From assembly GCF_001653475.1 (NCBI RefSeq), contig NZ_CP011487.1, positions 434,001 to 498,000 on the forward strand: DNA of 64,000 bases, written 5' to 3'. Below the pieces are notes generated by a model. It was not told the origin of the DNA. It worked only from the letters and a program-made list of their open reading frames with translations, and made no database searches. Shown here piece by piece: positions 36,785-50,667 of the stretch. Source of the stretch: Helicobacter pylori (GTDB taxonomy: Bacteria > Campylobacterota > Campylobacteria > Campylobacterales > Helicobacteraceae). Each line of letters begins with the position of its first letter. Positions within the stretch are counted from its first letter, which is position 1. A program made the position numbers and the translations under genes.

Positions 36785-38864
36785 CTACCTTATCTGGCAC
36801 ACGACAGGGAGCGGTAAAACCTTAACGAGCTTTAAAAGCGCAATTTTAGCTAGAGAATTAGAAAGCGTTTCAAAAGTCTTGTTTGTGGTGGATAGAAAGG
36901 ATTTAGACTACCAAACCATGAAAGAATACGATAAATTCCAAAAAGATTGCGCTAATTCCAACACCAGCACCAGGATTTTAAAAGAACAGCTTGAAAACCC
37001 TAGCGTTAAAATCATTATCACCACGATCCAAAAATTAGACAAATTCGTTAAATCCCACCTTAAAGGGCATGCGATCGTTAATGAAGAAGTGGTGATGATT
37101 TTTGATGAATGCCACAGGAGTCAGTTAGGCTCAATGCACCAAGCCATCACTAAAGCGTTTAAAAAATACCACCTTTTTGGGTTCACAGGCACGCCCATTT
37201 TTGCAGAAAATTGCGATAAAAACAACCCTTTAGGCACGACAGAGCAGAAATTTGGGAATTGCCTCCACCAATACACCATTATTGATGCGATCAGGGATAA
37301 AAATGTTTTGCCCTTTAGAGTGGAATACCATAACACCATTAAAGCTAAAGAGGGCATTAAAGACCATAAGGTTAGAGCGGTTGATGAAAAAAACGCCCTT
37401 TTAGACAACAGAAGGATTAAAGAAATCGCGCGATGCATTTTGGAGCGTTTCAATCAAGCCACTAAAAATAAAAGATTCAATTCCATTCTGGCATGCTCTG
37501 GTATAGAAGCGCTGAAAAAATACTACCGGGCTTTTAAAGAAGAAAAACACGACCTTAAAATCGCTACCATTTTTAGCTATAGCGCTAATGAAGAACTTGA
37601 TATATTAGAAGATGAAAACAATGAAAGCGCTACCCATCTAGACAAAAGCTCAAGGGATTTTTTAGAGGACGCGATTGCGGATTATAATGAAATGTTTGAC
37701 ACTTCTTTTGACACTTCGGATCAAAAATTCCAAAGTTATTATAAGGATCTTTCTCAAAAAGTAAAAGATCGCAAAATCGATCTTTTAATGGTGGTGAACA
37801 TGTTCTTGACTGGGTTTGACGCTACAAGGCTCAACACCCTTTGGGTGGATAAAAACTTAAAATACCATGGGCTAATTCAGGCTTTTTCACGCGCAAACCG
37901 CATTTTAGATAGCGTTAAAACGCATGGGAATATCGTGTGTTTTAGGGATTTAGAGCAAGATTTAAATGACGCTCTCATGCTTTTTGGCAACAAGGACGCC
38001 AGGTCTATTGCGCTATTAAGAAAATATGAAGATTATTTGAAAGGCTATGCGGATAACAATAAAGAATACGAGGGTTATGAGCGTTTGATTGAAAGACTTT
38101 TAACAGAATTCCCGTTAAAAGAGCCCATCATTTCAGAAAGACAGAAAAAGGATTTCATTAAGCTTTTTGGCAAGATTTTGAAATTAGAAAATATTTTAAA
38201 CAGCTTTGAAAATTTTAAAAAAGACGATTACATCAACCCAAGGGATTTTCAAGACTATCAAAGCAAATACCTTGATTTTTACGATGAAATGAGGCCAGAA
38301 AAAGGGAAGGATAAAGAAGAGATTAACGACGATTTGATTTTTGAAATTGAACTCATTAAGCAAGTGGAAGTCAATATTGACTATATTTTGAATTTAATTG
38401 AAGAGTTCGCTAAAGAGCATGGGGTAGAAATTCAAGGCGTTAAAACCAAAATAGAGCCGATTATCAACTCCAGCATAGAGTTAAGGAATAAAAAAGATTT
38501 GATCATGGATTTCATTGACAAATACAACAAAGACCAAGAAGTCCATGCGTATTTTCAAGAGTATATCCACCAAAAAAGAGAAGAGGAATTCCAAAATATC
38601 ATAGAAAAAAACCGCTTGAATGAAGAAAAAGCCTATTCGTTCATGCAGCATGCCTTTAGGGGGGGCGAAATTAATTTCAGCGGGACGGAATTCCCTAAAA
38701 TCATTGAAGAAAAACCCTCCAGGTTTAACAAAAATTCGCGCTATCAAGAGGTGAAAGAAAAAGTCGCTGCAAGCCTTTCTCGTTTTTTCTACCGCTTTTG
38801 TGATCTCACTAGCCATATATTCAAGAAAAATGGGGTTAAAAAAGATGAGGTTAAGGAAAAATAG
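36771..38864 (+). pseudogene. hsdR: Type I restriction HsdR fragment without nuclease domain
   Basis: HsdR is the motor and cleavage subunit of type I restriction enzymes, about 1000 residues. Here the coding sequence begins abruptly at the motor domain: AYLIWHTTGSGKTLTSFKSA (Walker A), FVVDRKDLDYQTM, MIFDECHRSQLG (DEAD-type box), FGFTGTPIF, VVNMFLTGFDATRLNTLWVD and GLIQAFSRANRI are all intact, followed by the C-terminal helical domain to residue 697. The roughly 300 N-terminal residues with the PD-(D/E)XK nuclease, and a normal start codon, are missing. The fragment fuses head to head with the HaeIII-like remnant. hsdM and hsdS are not present in the window. A G7 run occurs at 38659-38665. 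Confidence 0.88.
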
Positions 38865-38956
38865 TTCATTTTTGAACGCTTTTAAATTAAAACTCAAAGA
38901 CAGCGCCGCTTAATGGATTTTTTTGTAAAATCAAAGAAAGTTTAAGGAGGTTTAAA

Positions 38957-39736
38957 ATGTTAAAAGAATTACGCCAAAAACGCCCCTTAGTGCATAATAT
39001 CACCAATTATGTGGTGGCGCAATTTGTGGCTAATGGTTTGCTCTCCTTAGGGGCATCGCCTTTAATGAGTGATGCCATTGCTGAAATGCAAGATTTGGCA
39101 AAAATTTCTGACGCGCTCGCTATCAATATTGGCACTCTCAATGAACGCACCATTTTATGCGCTAAAGAGGCTATCAAACATTACAAGGCTTTGAATAAAC
39201 CCATTGTGTTAGATCCTGTGGGGTGTTCAGCAAGCGCTTTGCGTCATGACACCAGTTTAGAGCTTTTAGAAAGCGAAGGGATTAGCGTGCTTAGGGGTAA
39301 TGCTGCAGAATTAGGATCTTTAGTGGGTATTTCTTGCGGAAGTAAGGGGTTAGATTCCAAGCATCCCGCCACGCCTATAGAAATTGTCAAACTAGCGGCT
39401 CAAAAATATTCTGTGATAGCGGTAATGACGGGTAAAATAGATTATGCGAGCGATGGGAAAAAAGTTTTTAGCGTTACTGGGGGGAGCGAGTATTTAGCCG
39501 TCATTACTGGGGCTGGGTGTTTGCACACAGCAGCGTGCGCGAGCTTTTTAAGTTTGAAAAAAGACCCCCTAGATTCTGTGGTGCAACTTTGCGCTTTCTA
39601 TAAACAAGCCGCTTTTAGCGCGCAAAAAAAAGTGTTAGAAAATAACGGCTCTAATGGTTCGTTCTTGTTTTATTTTTTAGACGCTCTAAGCTTGCCCATC
39701 AAGTTAGAAAACAGCCTTATTAAGGAAGAGTTGTGA
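38957..39736 (+). CDS. thiM: Hydroxyethylthiazole kinase
   Basis: ThiM phosphorylates the thiazole moiety for thiamine salvage. The 259-residue ribokinase-like protein has [20 protein letters not shown] near the N-terminus, a [12 protein letters not shown] segment near 80 and a [15 protein letters not shown] motif near 181 (Cys in place of the usual Asp region is family normal). TTTAAGGAGG is ahead of the ATG. It starts a three-gene operon and overlaps thiD by 4 bases. H. pylori is known to depend on salvage rather than full synthesis of thiamine. Confidence 0.95.
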   Translation: MLKELRQKRPLVHNITNYVVAQFVANGLLSLGASPLMSDAIAEMQDLAKISDALAINIGTLNERTILCAKEAIKHYKALNKPIVLDPVGCSASALRHDTSLELLESEGISVLRGNAAELGSLVGISCGSKGLDSKHPATPIEIVKLAAQKYSVIAVMTGKIDYASDGKKVFSVTGGSEYLAVITGAGCLHTAACASFLSLKKDPLDSVVQLCAFYKQAAFSAQKKVLENNGSNGSFLFYFLDALSLPIKLENSLIKEEL

Positions 39737-40542
39737 AAATTTACCCGCAAGTTTTAAGCATTGCCGGTAGCGATAGCGGTGGGGGCGCTGGGATACAGGC
39801 CGATTTGAAAGTGTTTCAAACTTTTGGCGTGTTTGGGACAAGCGTGATCACTTGTATAACCGCTCAAAACACACAGGGCGTGCATGGGGTTTATCCCTTG
39901 AGTGTTGGAAGCGTGAAAGCGCAAATCTTAGCCATTAGAGATGATTTTTCTATCAAAGCGTTCAAAATGGGAGCGTTATGCAACGCTCAAATCATTGAAT
40001 GCGTAGCAGACACTTTAGAAACTTGTGATTTTGGGTTGTGCGTTTTAGATCCGGTGATGGTGGCAAAGAACGGGGCTTTGCTTTTAGAAGAAGAGGCGAT
40101 TTTAAGCTTAAAAAAACGCCTTTTGCCTAAAACCGATTTACTAACCCCTAACCTCCCTGAAGTTTATGCACTCACAGGCGTTCAAGTGCGAGACGATAAA
40201 AGCGCTTCAAAAGCGATGGGCGTTTTAAGGGATTTAGGCGTTAAAAACGCTGTGATTAAAGGGGGGCATACAGAGCATTTTCAAGGGGAATTTAGCAACG
40301 ATTGGGTGTTTTTAGAAGACGCTGAATTTATCCTAAACGCCAAGCGGTTCAACACGAAAAACACGCATGGCACGGGTTGTGTTTTGTCTAGCTTGATTGT
40401 GGGCTTACTCGCTCAAGGGTTGGATTTAAAAAACGCTATTACAAGGGCTAAAGATCTTTTAACTACCATCATTCAAAACCCTTTAAATATCGGGCATGGG
40501 CATGGGCCTTTGAATTTATGGAGTATCAATAAGCATGTTTGA
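39733..40542 (+). CDS. thiD: Hydroxymethylpyrimidine kinase / HMP-phosphate kinase
   Basis: ThiD carries out the two phosphorylations of the pyrimidine part of thiamine. The 269 residues show [20 protein letters not shown] near the N-terminus, [15 protein letters not shown] near 105, [14 protein letters not shown] near 138 and the catalytic [13 protein letters not shown] near 211. GTG is the start, overlapping the thiM stop. The end overlaps thiE by 8 bases. Confidence 0.96.
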   Translation: MKIYPQVLSIAGSDSGGGAGIQADLKVFQTFGVFGTSVITCITAQNTQGVHGVYPLSVGSVKAQILAIRDDFSIKAFKMGALCNAQIIECVADTLETCDFGLCVLDPVMVAKNGALLLEEEAILSLKKRLLPKTDLLTPNLPEVYALTGVQVRDDKSASKAMGVLRDLGVKNAVIKGGHTEHFQGEFSNDWVFLEDAEFILNAKRFNTKNTHGTGCVLSSLIVGLLAQGLDLKNAITRAKDLLTTIIQNPLNIGHGHGPLNLWSINKHV

Positions 40543-41188
40543 TGCGAATTGTTTGAAACTCATGTTTGTGGCGGGTTCGCAAGATTTCTACCATATAAAA
40601 GGCGATCGGACAAACGCGCTTTTAGACGCTTTACAATTGGCTTTAGAATCTAAAATCACAGCGTTTCAATTCCGCCAAAAAGGCGATTTAGCCTTACAAG
40701 ATCCCATTAAGATCAAACAACTAGCCCTAGAGTGTCAAAAATTATGCAAAAAATACGGCGTGCCTTTTATTGTCAATGATGAGGCGCGACTCGCGCTAGA
40801 ATTAAAGGCTGATGGCGTGCATGTGGGGCAAGAAGACATGGCTATAGAAGAGGTAATAGCCTTATGCAAAAAGCACCTTTTTATAGGTTTGAGCGTCAAT
40901 ACTTTAGAGCAGGCTCTAAAAGCGCACCATTTAGACGGCGTATCCTATTTAGGGGTAGGCCCTATTTTTCCCACGCAATCTAAAAAAGACATCAAACAAG
41001 TTGTAGGCGTAGAGCTTTTACAAAAAATACGAGATAGCGGGGTGGAAAAACCCCTCATAGCGATTGGGGGCATCACGACAGATAACGCTTCAAAATTGCA
41101 AAAATTCAGCGGCATCGCAGTCATTAGCGCGATCACGCAAGCCAAAGATAAAGCCTTAGCGGTTGAAAAACTTTTAAAAAATGCGTGA
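40535..41188 (+). CDS. thiE: Thiamine-phosphate synthase
   Basis: ThiE couples HMP-pyrophosphate and thiazole phosphate into thiamine monophosphate. The TIM-barrel protein of 217 residues has [10 protein letters not shown] near residue 44, [25 protein letters not shown] (key part [20 protein letters not shown]) near 76 and [15 protein letters not shown] near 137, then [10 protein letters not shown]. It closes the thiMDE operon and ends at a bidirectional hairpin. Confidence 0.96.
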   Translation: MFDANCLKLMFVAGSQDFYHIKGDRTNALLDALQLALESKITAFQFRQKGDLALQDPIKIKQLALECQKLCKKYGVPFIVNDEARLALELKADGVHVGQEDMAIEEVIALCKKHLFIGLSVNTLEQALKAHHLDGVSYLGVGPIFPTQSKKDIKQVVGVELLQKIRDSGVEKPLIAIGGITTDNASKLQKFSGIAVISAITQAKDKALAVEKLLKNA

Positions 41189-41204
41189 GGAATTCTAAAA
41201 TTCC
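41189..41204. terminator. Hairpin between thiE and the converging gene
   Basis: GGAATT-CTAA-AATTCC directly follows the thiE stop, with TTTTT a few bases on, and T6 on the other side for the minus strand. It could end transcripts from both directions. Confidence 0.5.
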
Positions 41205-41213
41205 AAAATTTTT

Positions 41214-41950
41214 CTACCCTAGCGTGTCCAACAAACGCTCTTCAAAGGCAAAAAGCATGGGGGTTTTTTCGCATGCAATTTCCACGCAAGAAAAGCCTAA
41301 AAGGGTGTTTTGAGCCTCTTTTAAAATTTCTTTAGTCCTTTGGAGGGTGGTTTTTAAAAAAAGCTGTTTTTCTTTTTCTTTCAAGTAAATAACGCCGCCA
41401 ATTTCGCCCAAATTAGGATACAGAGCGTAAAAATCAACGCTTTGTTTTTTGGCTTTCACTTGCAAAAAAGCTTTTTTGCGTTCGTTTTCAACCACAAAGC
41501 TTAAAACCTGCGATTGCAAGCTTAGAAGCATGTTGGCCGTATTCAAAAATTCTTGCGGATTTTTAGCATGGACTAATTTTTCGCTCAAAAGTTCTTTATA
41601 TTCTTTTAAAGGGGTATTGTCTTTGGCGCTCAATATTTCTTTTATTTGTTTCATTTCAAGGGCGGGCAAATCGTCTAATGCGTCTAAAATTTTTGGGGCA
41701 GGCACTAAATTTTTAAGCACAATATCGCCCAGCTGGTTTCTTTGCATGGTCGCAAAATAAGGCTGATTGATTTTTAATTCCTGTTCGCTTTTGGTGGGGA
41801 TAATCCTGTTACCCACTTGCAAAAGAAAAAGATCTTTATCTTGTTTTTCTAAAACCTTTAACAGAATGGGTAAAGTAGCGTTAAAATGGTGCGTGGCGTT
41901 TTTGGAATCAAGAGCGTTAAGTTGGTTGATGGCGTTTAGGGCTTCTAGCA

Positions 41951-41951
<1 letters not shown>
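41214..41951 (-). CDS. Hypothetical protein, weakly FliK-like C-terminus
   Basis: The 245-residue soluble protein is not clearly recognised. It is Leu/Lys rich with helical segments (residues 1-30, 85-150). From about residue 170 the pattern YPNLGEIGGVIYLKEKEKQL then a helix ERTKEILKEAQNTL-type region recalls the C-terminal domain of hook-length control proteins, but the key hydrophobic pattern is only partly kept. The start overlaps the coaBC stop by one base, so it is in that operon. Confidence 0.6.
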
Positions 41952-45982
<4,031 letters not shown>

Positions 45983-45986
<4 letters not shown>

Positions 45987-46600
45987 TGGAGCTCGCTGTC
46001 AGCGTTTTCATTATCTTCTAAATCTTGCAAAGAAGGCTCATAGGGTTCAATCCTAATAGCAATTTTTTGCGTCAAATTCTGGAAAGAAATCAGGCCGTTT
46101 TTTCTTTCATAAAGGATAATTTCCCCGCTTTTTTGAAACCTTTGGATCATATATTCAGGGGTTAGGTGGCGTTTTCCTAAACCTTTGAAAATATCCCTCC
46201 CTAAAACAATGTCATCAAACAAATCCCCATAGCTCACCTTACCAAACAAATCCCTTGCAGCAATCCATTTAGCCGAACATTTTTGGCTAAAACAAATGTT
46301 TCGTTTAGTCATATAAATATCGCCCACTCTTTGGCTGAGCTTATAAAGGGTTATTTCAATATTATGATCTTTATCGGTTTTAATCGTGCCGTAATCATAA
46401 AAGCGAAAAACCGGTGTGTTAATATAAATGAGCCTGAATTGGCGCAAGGCATTCAAAGTCTCTTCTCTTTTTTTACGAGCTTCTTCTTGTCTGATCTGCT
46501 CCTTAGTCTTAGGGGTTTGCTTAGAAAAAGGGTGCTTGGAGCAAGAGACAAAAAAAAGCGTCATGAAAAATAATAAAAAAGCGCTTCTAAAATACCGCAT
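45983..46600 (-). CDS. Lipoprotein, possible FlgQ-like partner
   Basis: The 205-residue protein has a lipoprotein signal with the lipobox FVSC near residue 20. A charged helix (KEQIRQEEARKKREETLNAL) is followed by a beta-rich domain with one Cys pair (NICFSQKCSAKW). It follows an LPP20/FlgP-like lipoprotein gene, the order of flgP-flgQ in Campylobacter. I infer a possible role in the flagellar basal disk, but the similarity was not computed. Confidence 0.55.
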
Positions 46601-46618
46601 GATTGAGAATAAGAGAGT

Positions 46619-47224
46619 TTATCCTCTCGATCCGCTCAAAATACGATACCAAATCCTGCCGTCTAATTTAAGCTCCATGCTGACTTGACACAAGCCGTCT
46701 TTATAGATGGTTTCAGTGATTTCAGCGTTACGAATGAGGGCATTGACTCTGGTTTTAATCACGGAATTTTGTAAAACCATGTCTTTGACGGTGTCTTGAG
46801 CGTTCACTCTGATACCATACATTTTTTCACCCAATTGGCGGTAGCCATCAACAATAGCCGCCCGTTTGGCCAAAGCTAGGGCTTGAGAGGGCGAAATGGT
46901 GGATTCTGGAGCCACACCCATGCCCACTGCGTTCAATTCAATGACATTATTAGGCGTGAGAATGGGGGTGTTAGGGATAGCGTTAGTGGGATTAGAGCTA
47001 ATGATGGGCTGATCGTTATTCTCAAGGCGAGGGCTTGGGAGAGGCTGAACGCTCTTTCTGGGGGTGAAATTGGTTGGGGGATAAATGGGGGCTTGCAAGC
47101 CATTAGCTGAAGGGGGGATTAGCTGAGCGTTAGTGTTACGCTTCTTAAAGAGACCGCAACCACTTATCAAAAGAGTGGCAACAAGCAATGAATTGATACC
47201 AAAAAAGGCAGAGTGCAAACGCAT
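46619..47224 (-). CDS. LPP20/FlgP-like lipoprotein
   Basis: The 201-residue protein has a lipobox LLISGC near residue 23 and a Pro/Asn-rich linker to about residue 90. The C-terminal domain has the LPP20 family pattern: SQALALAKRAAIVDGYRQLG, EKMYGIRVNAQDTVKDMVLQ and ITETIYKDGLCQVSMELKLD. FlgP of Campylobacter, which builds large outer-membrane disks of the flagellar motor, has this fold and an adjacent flgQ. The assignment is by pattern and neighbour. TTTAAGGAAAA precedes the ATG. Confidence 0.65.
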   Translation of the reverse strand: MRLHSAFFGINSLLVATLLISGCGLFKKRNTNAQLIPPSANGLQAPIYPPTNFTPRKSVQPLPSPRLENNDQPIISSNPTNAIPNTPILTPNNVIELNAVGMGVAPESTISPSQALALAKRAAIVDGYRQLGEKMYGIRVNAQDTVKDMVLQNSVIKTRVNALIRNAEITETIYKDGLCQVSMELKLDGRIWYRILSGSRG

Positions 47225-47257
47225 GGGTATTTTCCTTAAAATGAGTTCATCAAGTCT

Positions 47258-47263
47258 ATTATA
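47258..47263 (-). promoter_or_regulatory. -10 element of the lipoprotein-fadL-pseB operon
   Basis: On the minus strand TGATATAATAG contains a perfect TATAAT 34 bases before the ATG of the LPP20-like gene. All genes down to 41214 on this strand overlap or nearly touch (maximum gap 18), so it may drive the whole set. Confidence 0.6.
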
Positions 47264-47422
47264 TCATTTTTGAATGGATTTGTCATGCGGATATTCTTAT
47301 TAAGCTTATAAGGCTAGTGGGTTTTAATTTAAAGTCTAGGGGATTATGATCTATTTTTGGCTTTCCTAAATTTTTAGTAGGGATAACTCAATTTTTTAAA
47401 AAAGGGGATTTTAATGGCTTAA

Positions 47423-47467
47423 TTTTATCGTTTTAAGATTTTATTTTACGATAAAACTCATTTTTTT
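47423..47467 (+). terminator. Strong hairpin with T-run, no upstream gene on its strand
   Basis: TTTTATCGT and ACGATAAAA form a 9-base perfect stem (47423-47431, 47448-47456), followed four bases later by seven Ts. The polarity fits a plus-strand transcript, but genes on both sides are on the minus strand. Confidence 0.5.
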
Positions 47468-47496
47468 AAAGTTTGATTTTTAAATTCATTTTCTTA

Positions 47497-47530
47497 AGGG
47501 GGTAGGAGACATTTTGAAAAATTTCCCCCT
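47497..47530. repeat. G5/C5 hairpin element
   Basis: AGGGGG (47497-47502) pairs with CCCCCT (47525-47530), and ATTTT-GA-AAAAT forms an inner stem, leaving an uneven internal loop. The function is unknown; it could be an RNA structure downstream of tRNA-Arg on the minus strand. Confidence 0.35.
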
Positions 47531-47653
47531 ACAACCCTAGACTAAAACCCCTTAAAGAGCACTTTTTTAATTTAAGAGGTTATGACTTGCTTTTTTCATC
47601 AAAAACACAAACAACGACTATTTAAATTCCTATGATAGTAAAAATAATGCGAG

Positions 47654-47730
47654 TGGTGTCCTTGGCGGGATTCGAACCCACGACCTTACGATTAGGAATC
47701 ATACGCTCTATCCAGCTGAGCTACAAGGAC
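47654..47730 (-). tRNA. tRNA-Arg (anticodon CCT)
   Basis: The minus-strand cloverleaf starts GTCCTTG and ends CAAGGAC plus the discriminator A and an encoded CCA. D stem GCTC/GAGC and the T-loop GGTTCGAATC are present. The anticodon stem TATGA/TCGTA encloses TTCCTAA, so the anticodon is CCT and it reads AGG. The gene is read from its own TATAAT just upstream. Confidence 0.95.
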
Positions 47731-47740
47731 ATTAAAGGAC

Positions 47741-47746
47741 ATTATA
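47741..47746 (-). promoter_or_regulatory. -10 element of tRNA-Arg
   Basis: A minus-strand TATAAT lies 10 bases before the first base of the tRNA, within an AT-rich tract. Confidence 0.55.
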
Positions 47747-47808
47747 ATTATATAAGAGAGCAAGAAACTTACAATCTATTGATAAGCCCCTTGCTGAGTG
47801 GATCAAAT

Positions 47809-48093
47809 TCACTTGCCTTCTTCAACTTTTTGTTTAAGGATTTTACCGGGTTTGAATTTAGGCACCCGCTTGTCTTCGGTTTTATAAGTTTTATCGCTTC
47901 CTGGCACTTTGCCTTCTTTGCCTTTTTGCTCTGCGGTTTCAAATTTGCCAAAACCGATCAACTCCACGCTTTCACCTTTGCTTAAAGCTGTTTCTACCGC
48001 CAAAGTAAAGGCGTTGATCGCTTCTTCGGCTTCTTTTTTACTGTTGTATTTACCCGCTTCTTTAACCAAATCAATAAATTCCCCTTTGTTCAT
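47809..48093 (-). CDS. hup: DNA-binding protein HU
   Basis: The nucleoid protein of 94 residues bends DNA and protects it under acid stress in H. pylori. ATG 48091-48093 (MNKGEFIDLVKEAG) is chosen because AAGGGG lies just upstream; the frame is open further but unrelated in composition. The HU signature GFGKFETAEQKGKEGKVPGS and the DNA arm region (VPKFKPGKILKQKV) are present. It sits between the tRNA and der on the same strand. Confidence 0.95.
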   Translation of the reverse strand: MNKGEFIDLVKEAGKYNSKKEAEEAINAFTLAVETALSKGESVELIGFGKFETAEQKGKEGKVPGSDKTYKTEDKRVPKFKPGKILKQKVEEGK

Positions 48094-48234
48094 GTGGATA
48101 ACCCCTTTTCTGATAGATGCTAAAACCAAGCGATTTGATCGCTTAGCTTGACTGATTGATGGATAATTATAATCAAATCCTAAAGATAAATCAAGCAAAA
48201 ACGCTTTTTTAAGGGGGTTTAATGCATAAAAAAT

Positions 48235-49623
48235 TTAATTTTGTTGGGCGCTCTTTTTATCTTTAGCGTTAAGGATTAAAGGCGTGCCTAAAAAATTAAA
48301 TTCTTTCCTTAAGGTGTTGATCAAATAGCGTTTGTAACTGAAATGCAAGGCTTTAGGGCGATTCATTATAAGAGAGATTTGAGGGGGTTTGGTGGCAAAT
48401 TGCGTGGCGTAATACACTTTCACTAATTTCCCTCCATCGCTTGGTAAGGGGTGTTTTTGGGTGGCTTGATTGATCACGCTATTGAGCAAGCTCGTGGGAA
48501 TGCGTTTGGAAAAACACTCATAGACTTCTATGATTTTATGCTTGATTTCATCCATATGGTGCGCTTTTAAGCAGCTGGTCGTGATCACGGGGGCGTATTC
48601 TAAAAAGCGGAATTTCCTTTTTAAAGTGGCCATGATCTCTTCATAAGGGGCGTAGCGGATGTCCCATTTGTTTAAAATAAGAATGATGCCTAAAGAATGT
48701 TTATCCGCTAAAGAGCTGATCTTTTCGTCCAACTCCACAAAAGGAGCGCTCACATCTAAAACTAAAAGCACGATGTGGGATTTTTCTAAGGCTTTTTGCG
48801 TGCGTTCTAGTGCGTATTTTTCAATGCCTAAAATTTTACCCCTATGCCTGATGCCAGCGGTATCCACAAAGCAAATTTTTTGATCGCCTATTAGAATGGT
48901 TTCATCTATGGGGTCAATGGTAGTGCCAGCCACGCTAGAGACAAGGCTCCTTTCTTTTTTCGTGAGCGCATTTAAGAGCGAGCTTTTGCCCACATTCACC
49001 CTCCCAATGATGCCTACTTGAATGACTTCTTCTTTATTTTCTTCTTCTGATGCGTTATTAGGGGTTTCTAAGCTTTCTAAAATATCCGCATCCAAATCTT
49101 GCTCTAGGATTGGATTTAAATTCAGTGCGCTCAATATCGCATCAATTAATGCGCTAATGCCTCTATTGTGCGAAACGGAAATAGTAAAACTCTTTGGCAT
49201 GCCAAAAGAAGAAAACGCATAAGCTCGCTCTTTTTCTTTGTCGTTATCAATTTTATTGATCACTAAAAAGCAGTTAGGGTTGGTTTTAAAAACCTCTCTA
49301 AAAAGCTTAAGATCTTCATCGCTAGGGATGGATTTACCATCCACAACATATAAAATCAAATCGCTCATTTGAGCGGCTTTTAAATTAAGGGCTTTGATTT
49401 CTTTAGACAAAAGAGCGTCTTTAGCCATGCCCCCTGTATCCAGCAATTCCACTTCATGGCCATTCAATGCGATTTTTCGTTTGTTAATGTCTCGTGTAGT
49501 GCCTGCAAAATCTGAAGTGATAGCGATCCTTTCTCTAGCCAGGCGGTTAAACAACGAGCTTTTCCCCACATTAGGTTGGCCTAAAATCGCAATGGTTTTT
49601 AAAGTTTTATGGCTTGTATTCAT
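48235..49623 (-). CDS. der: Ribosome assembly GTPase Der (EngA)
   Basis: Der is an essential GTPase with two G domains that acts in 50S subunit assembly. The 462 residues have G1 motifs GQPNVGKSS near 15 and GRVNVGKSS near 206, switch motifs DTGGM and DTAGI, NKID and NKWD base-recognition motifs, and the C-terminal KH-like domain ([20 protein letters not shown]). The acidic linker between domains (SEEENKEE) is usual. It is divergent from the following lipoprotein gene. Confidence 0.96.
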   Translation of the reverse strand: MNTSHKTLKTIAILGQPNVGKSSLFNRLARERIAITSDFAGTTRDINKRKIALNGHEVELLDTGGMAKDALLSKEIKALNLKAAQMSDLILYVVDGKSIPSDEDLKLFREVFKTNPNCFLVINKIDNDKEKERAYAFSSFGMPKSFTISVSHNRGISALIDAILSALNLNPILEQDLDADILESLETPNNASEEENKEEVIQVGIIGRVNVGKSSLLNALTKKERSLVSSVAGTTIDPIDETILIGDQKICFVDTAGIRHRGKILGIEKYALERTQKALEKSHIVLLVLDVSAPFVELDEKISSLADKHSLGIILILNKWDIRYAPYEEIMATLKRKFRFLEYAPVITTSCLKAHHMDEIKHKIIEVYECFSKRIPTSLLNSVINQATQKHPLPSDGGKLVKVYYATQFATKPPQISLIMNRPKALHFSYKRYLINTLRKEFNFLGTPLILNAKDKKSAQQN

Positions 49624-49699
49624 TTTACTTGTAGTTTCACTTTAATCAAAATTAGATTACAATATTATAGTTATTTAAAGCTTAAATAAGGGTCTAGCG

Positions 49700-50578
49700 T
49701 TGTTTTTAGTCAAAAAAATAGGCGTGGTGGTAGTGGTTTTAATAGGCTTTTTAGCTTGCTCGCAAGAGAGGTTTATCCAGTTGCAAAAAAAAGCCCAAGA
49801 GCAAGAAAATGACGGCTCTAAACGCCCTAGCTATGTGGATTCGGATTATGAAGTCTTTAGCGAAACGATTTTTTTACAAAACATGGTGCATCAGCCTATA
49901 GAGGAAAGGAACGCTTTCGCCCAACTGACTAAGGATGAAGATAATTTTTTTAACCCCGAAACTCCTGTGATTTTATTGAATGAGCCAAACGATAATAATG
50001 GAAAAAACCCGCCCTTATACCCAAATGAGCCTGACAACAACACTGCCAATAACGATACAAAAAACCCGTTCCTCTACAAACCTAAAAGAAAAACAAAAAA
50101 TCCCAAACTCATTGAATATTCCCAACAGAATTTCTACCCCCTAAAGGACGGGGATATTATTATGAGTAAAGAAGGGGATCAATGGCTGATAGAAATCAAA
50201 TCCAAAGCCTTGAAGCGTTTTTTAAAAGATCAAAACGACAAAGATCGCCAGATCCAAACTTTCACTTTTAATGACACTAAAACGCAAATCGCGCAATTTA
50301 AGGGCAAAATTTCTTCGTATGTTTATACCACGAATGGCAGCGATTTGAGTTTAAGGCCTTTTTATGAATCCTTTCTCTTAGAAAAAAAGAGCGATGATCT
50401 TTATACGATAGGGGATAAGGCTTTAGATACTATTGAGATTCAAAAGTGTCAAATGGTGTTGAAAAAGCATTCAACCGATAAATTAGACAGCCAGCATAAA
50501 GCCATCAGTATTGATTTGGATTTTAAAAAAGAGCGCTTTAAGAGCGATACGGAACTTTTTTTAGAATGCCAAAACTAG
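49700..50578 (+). CDS. Lipoprotein of unknown function
   Basis: TTG 49700 is a plausible start with AAGGG upstream. The first 20 residues (VKKIGVVVVVLIGFLACSQE) form a lipoprotein signal with lipobox FLAC. The mature 272 residues have an Asn/Pro-rich middle (NNNTANNDTKNPFLYK-like) and a beta-rich C-terminal half with a Cys pair (KCQMVL and LECQN). I recognise no family. It is upstream of speE with an 83-base spacer. Confidence 0.7.
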   Translation: MFLVKKIGVVVVVLIGFLACSQERFIQLQKKAQEQENDGSKRPSYVDSDYEVFSETIFLQNMVHQPIEERNAFAQLTKDEDNFFNPETPVILLNEPNDNNGKNPPLYPNEPDNNTANNDTKNPFLYKPKRKTKNPKLIEYSQQNFYPLKDGDIIMSKEGDQWLIEIKSKALKRFLKDQNDKDRQIQTFTFNDTKTQIAQFKGKISSYVYTTNGSDLSLRPFYESFLLEKKSDDLYTIGDKALDTIEIQKCQMVLKKHSTDKLDSQHKAISIDLDFKKERFKSDTELFLECQN

Positions 50579-50667
50579 GCTTTTGTTACAATAATTTAGA
50601 TTTTTTGGGTAGCATGTTAGCCTTTCAAAGGCATGGATATTGTTAAAAAGTAAGCTAAGGAGTGTTT

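Larger units (their letters stand above)
47264..47653. other. Gene-free region with two hairpins
   Basis: No protein gene is supportable here. On the plus strand TATGAT at 47346-47351 could be a -10, with a terminator-like hairpin ending at 47467, which would frame an RNA of about 110 bases. A second structured element lies at 47497-47530. Both are listed separately. Confidence 0.4.

Noticed and set aside
38659..38665. G7 run in the hsdR fragment as a phase-variation switch
   Set aside because: The tract is short for H. pylori switches and the gene already lacks its start and nuclease domain.
47264..47653. AapA/IsoA type I toxin-antitoxin unit in the gap beside tRNA-Arg
   Set aside because: No frame resembling the known short basic AapA peptide was found on either strand.
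48094..48198. Upstream extension of hup by 35 codons
   Set aside because: AAGGGG sits just before the inner ATG and the HU family starts there; the extension has no family similarity.
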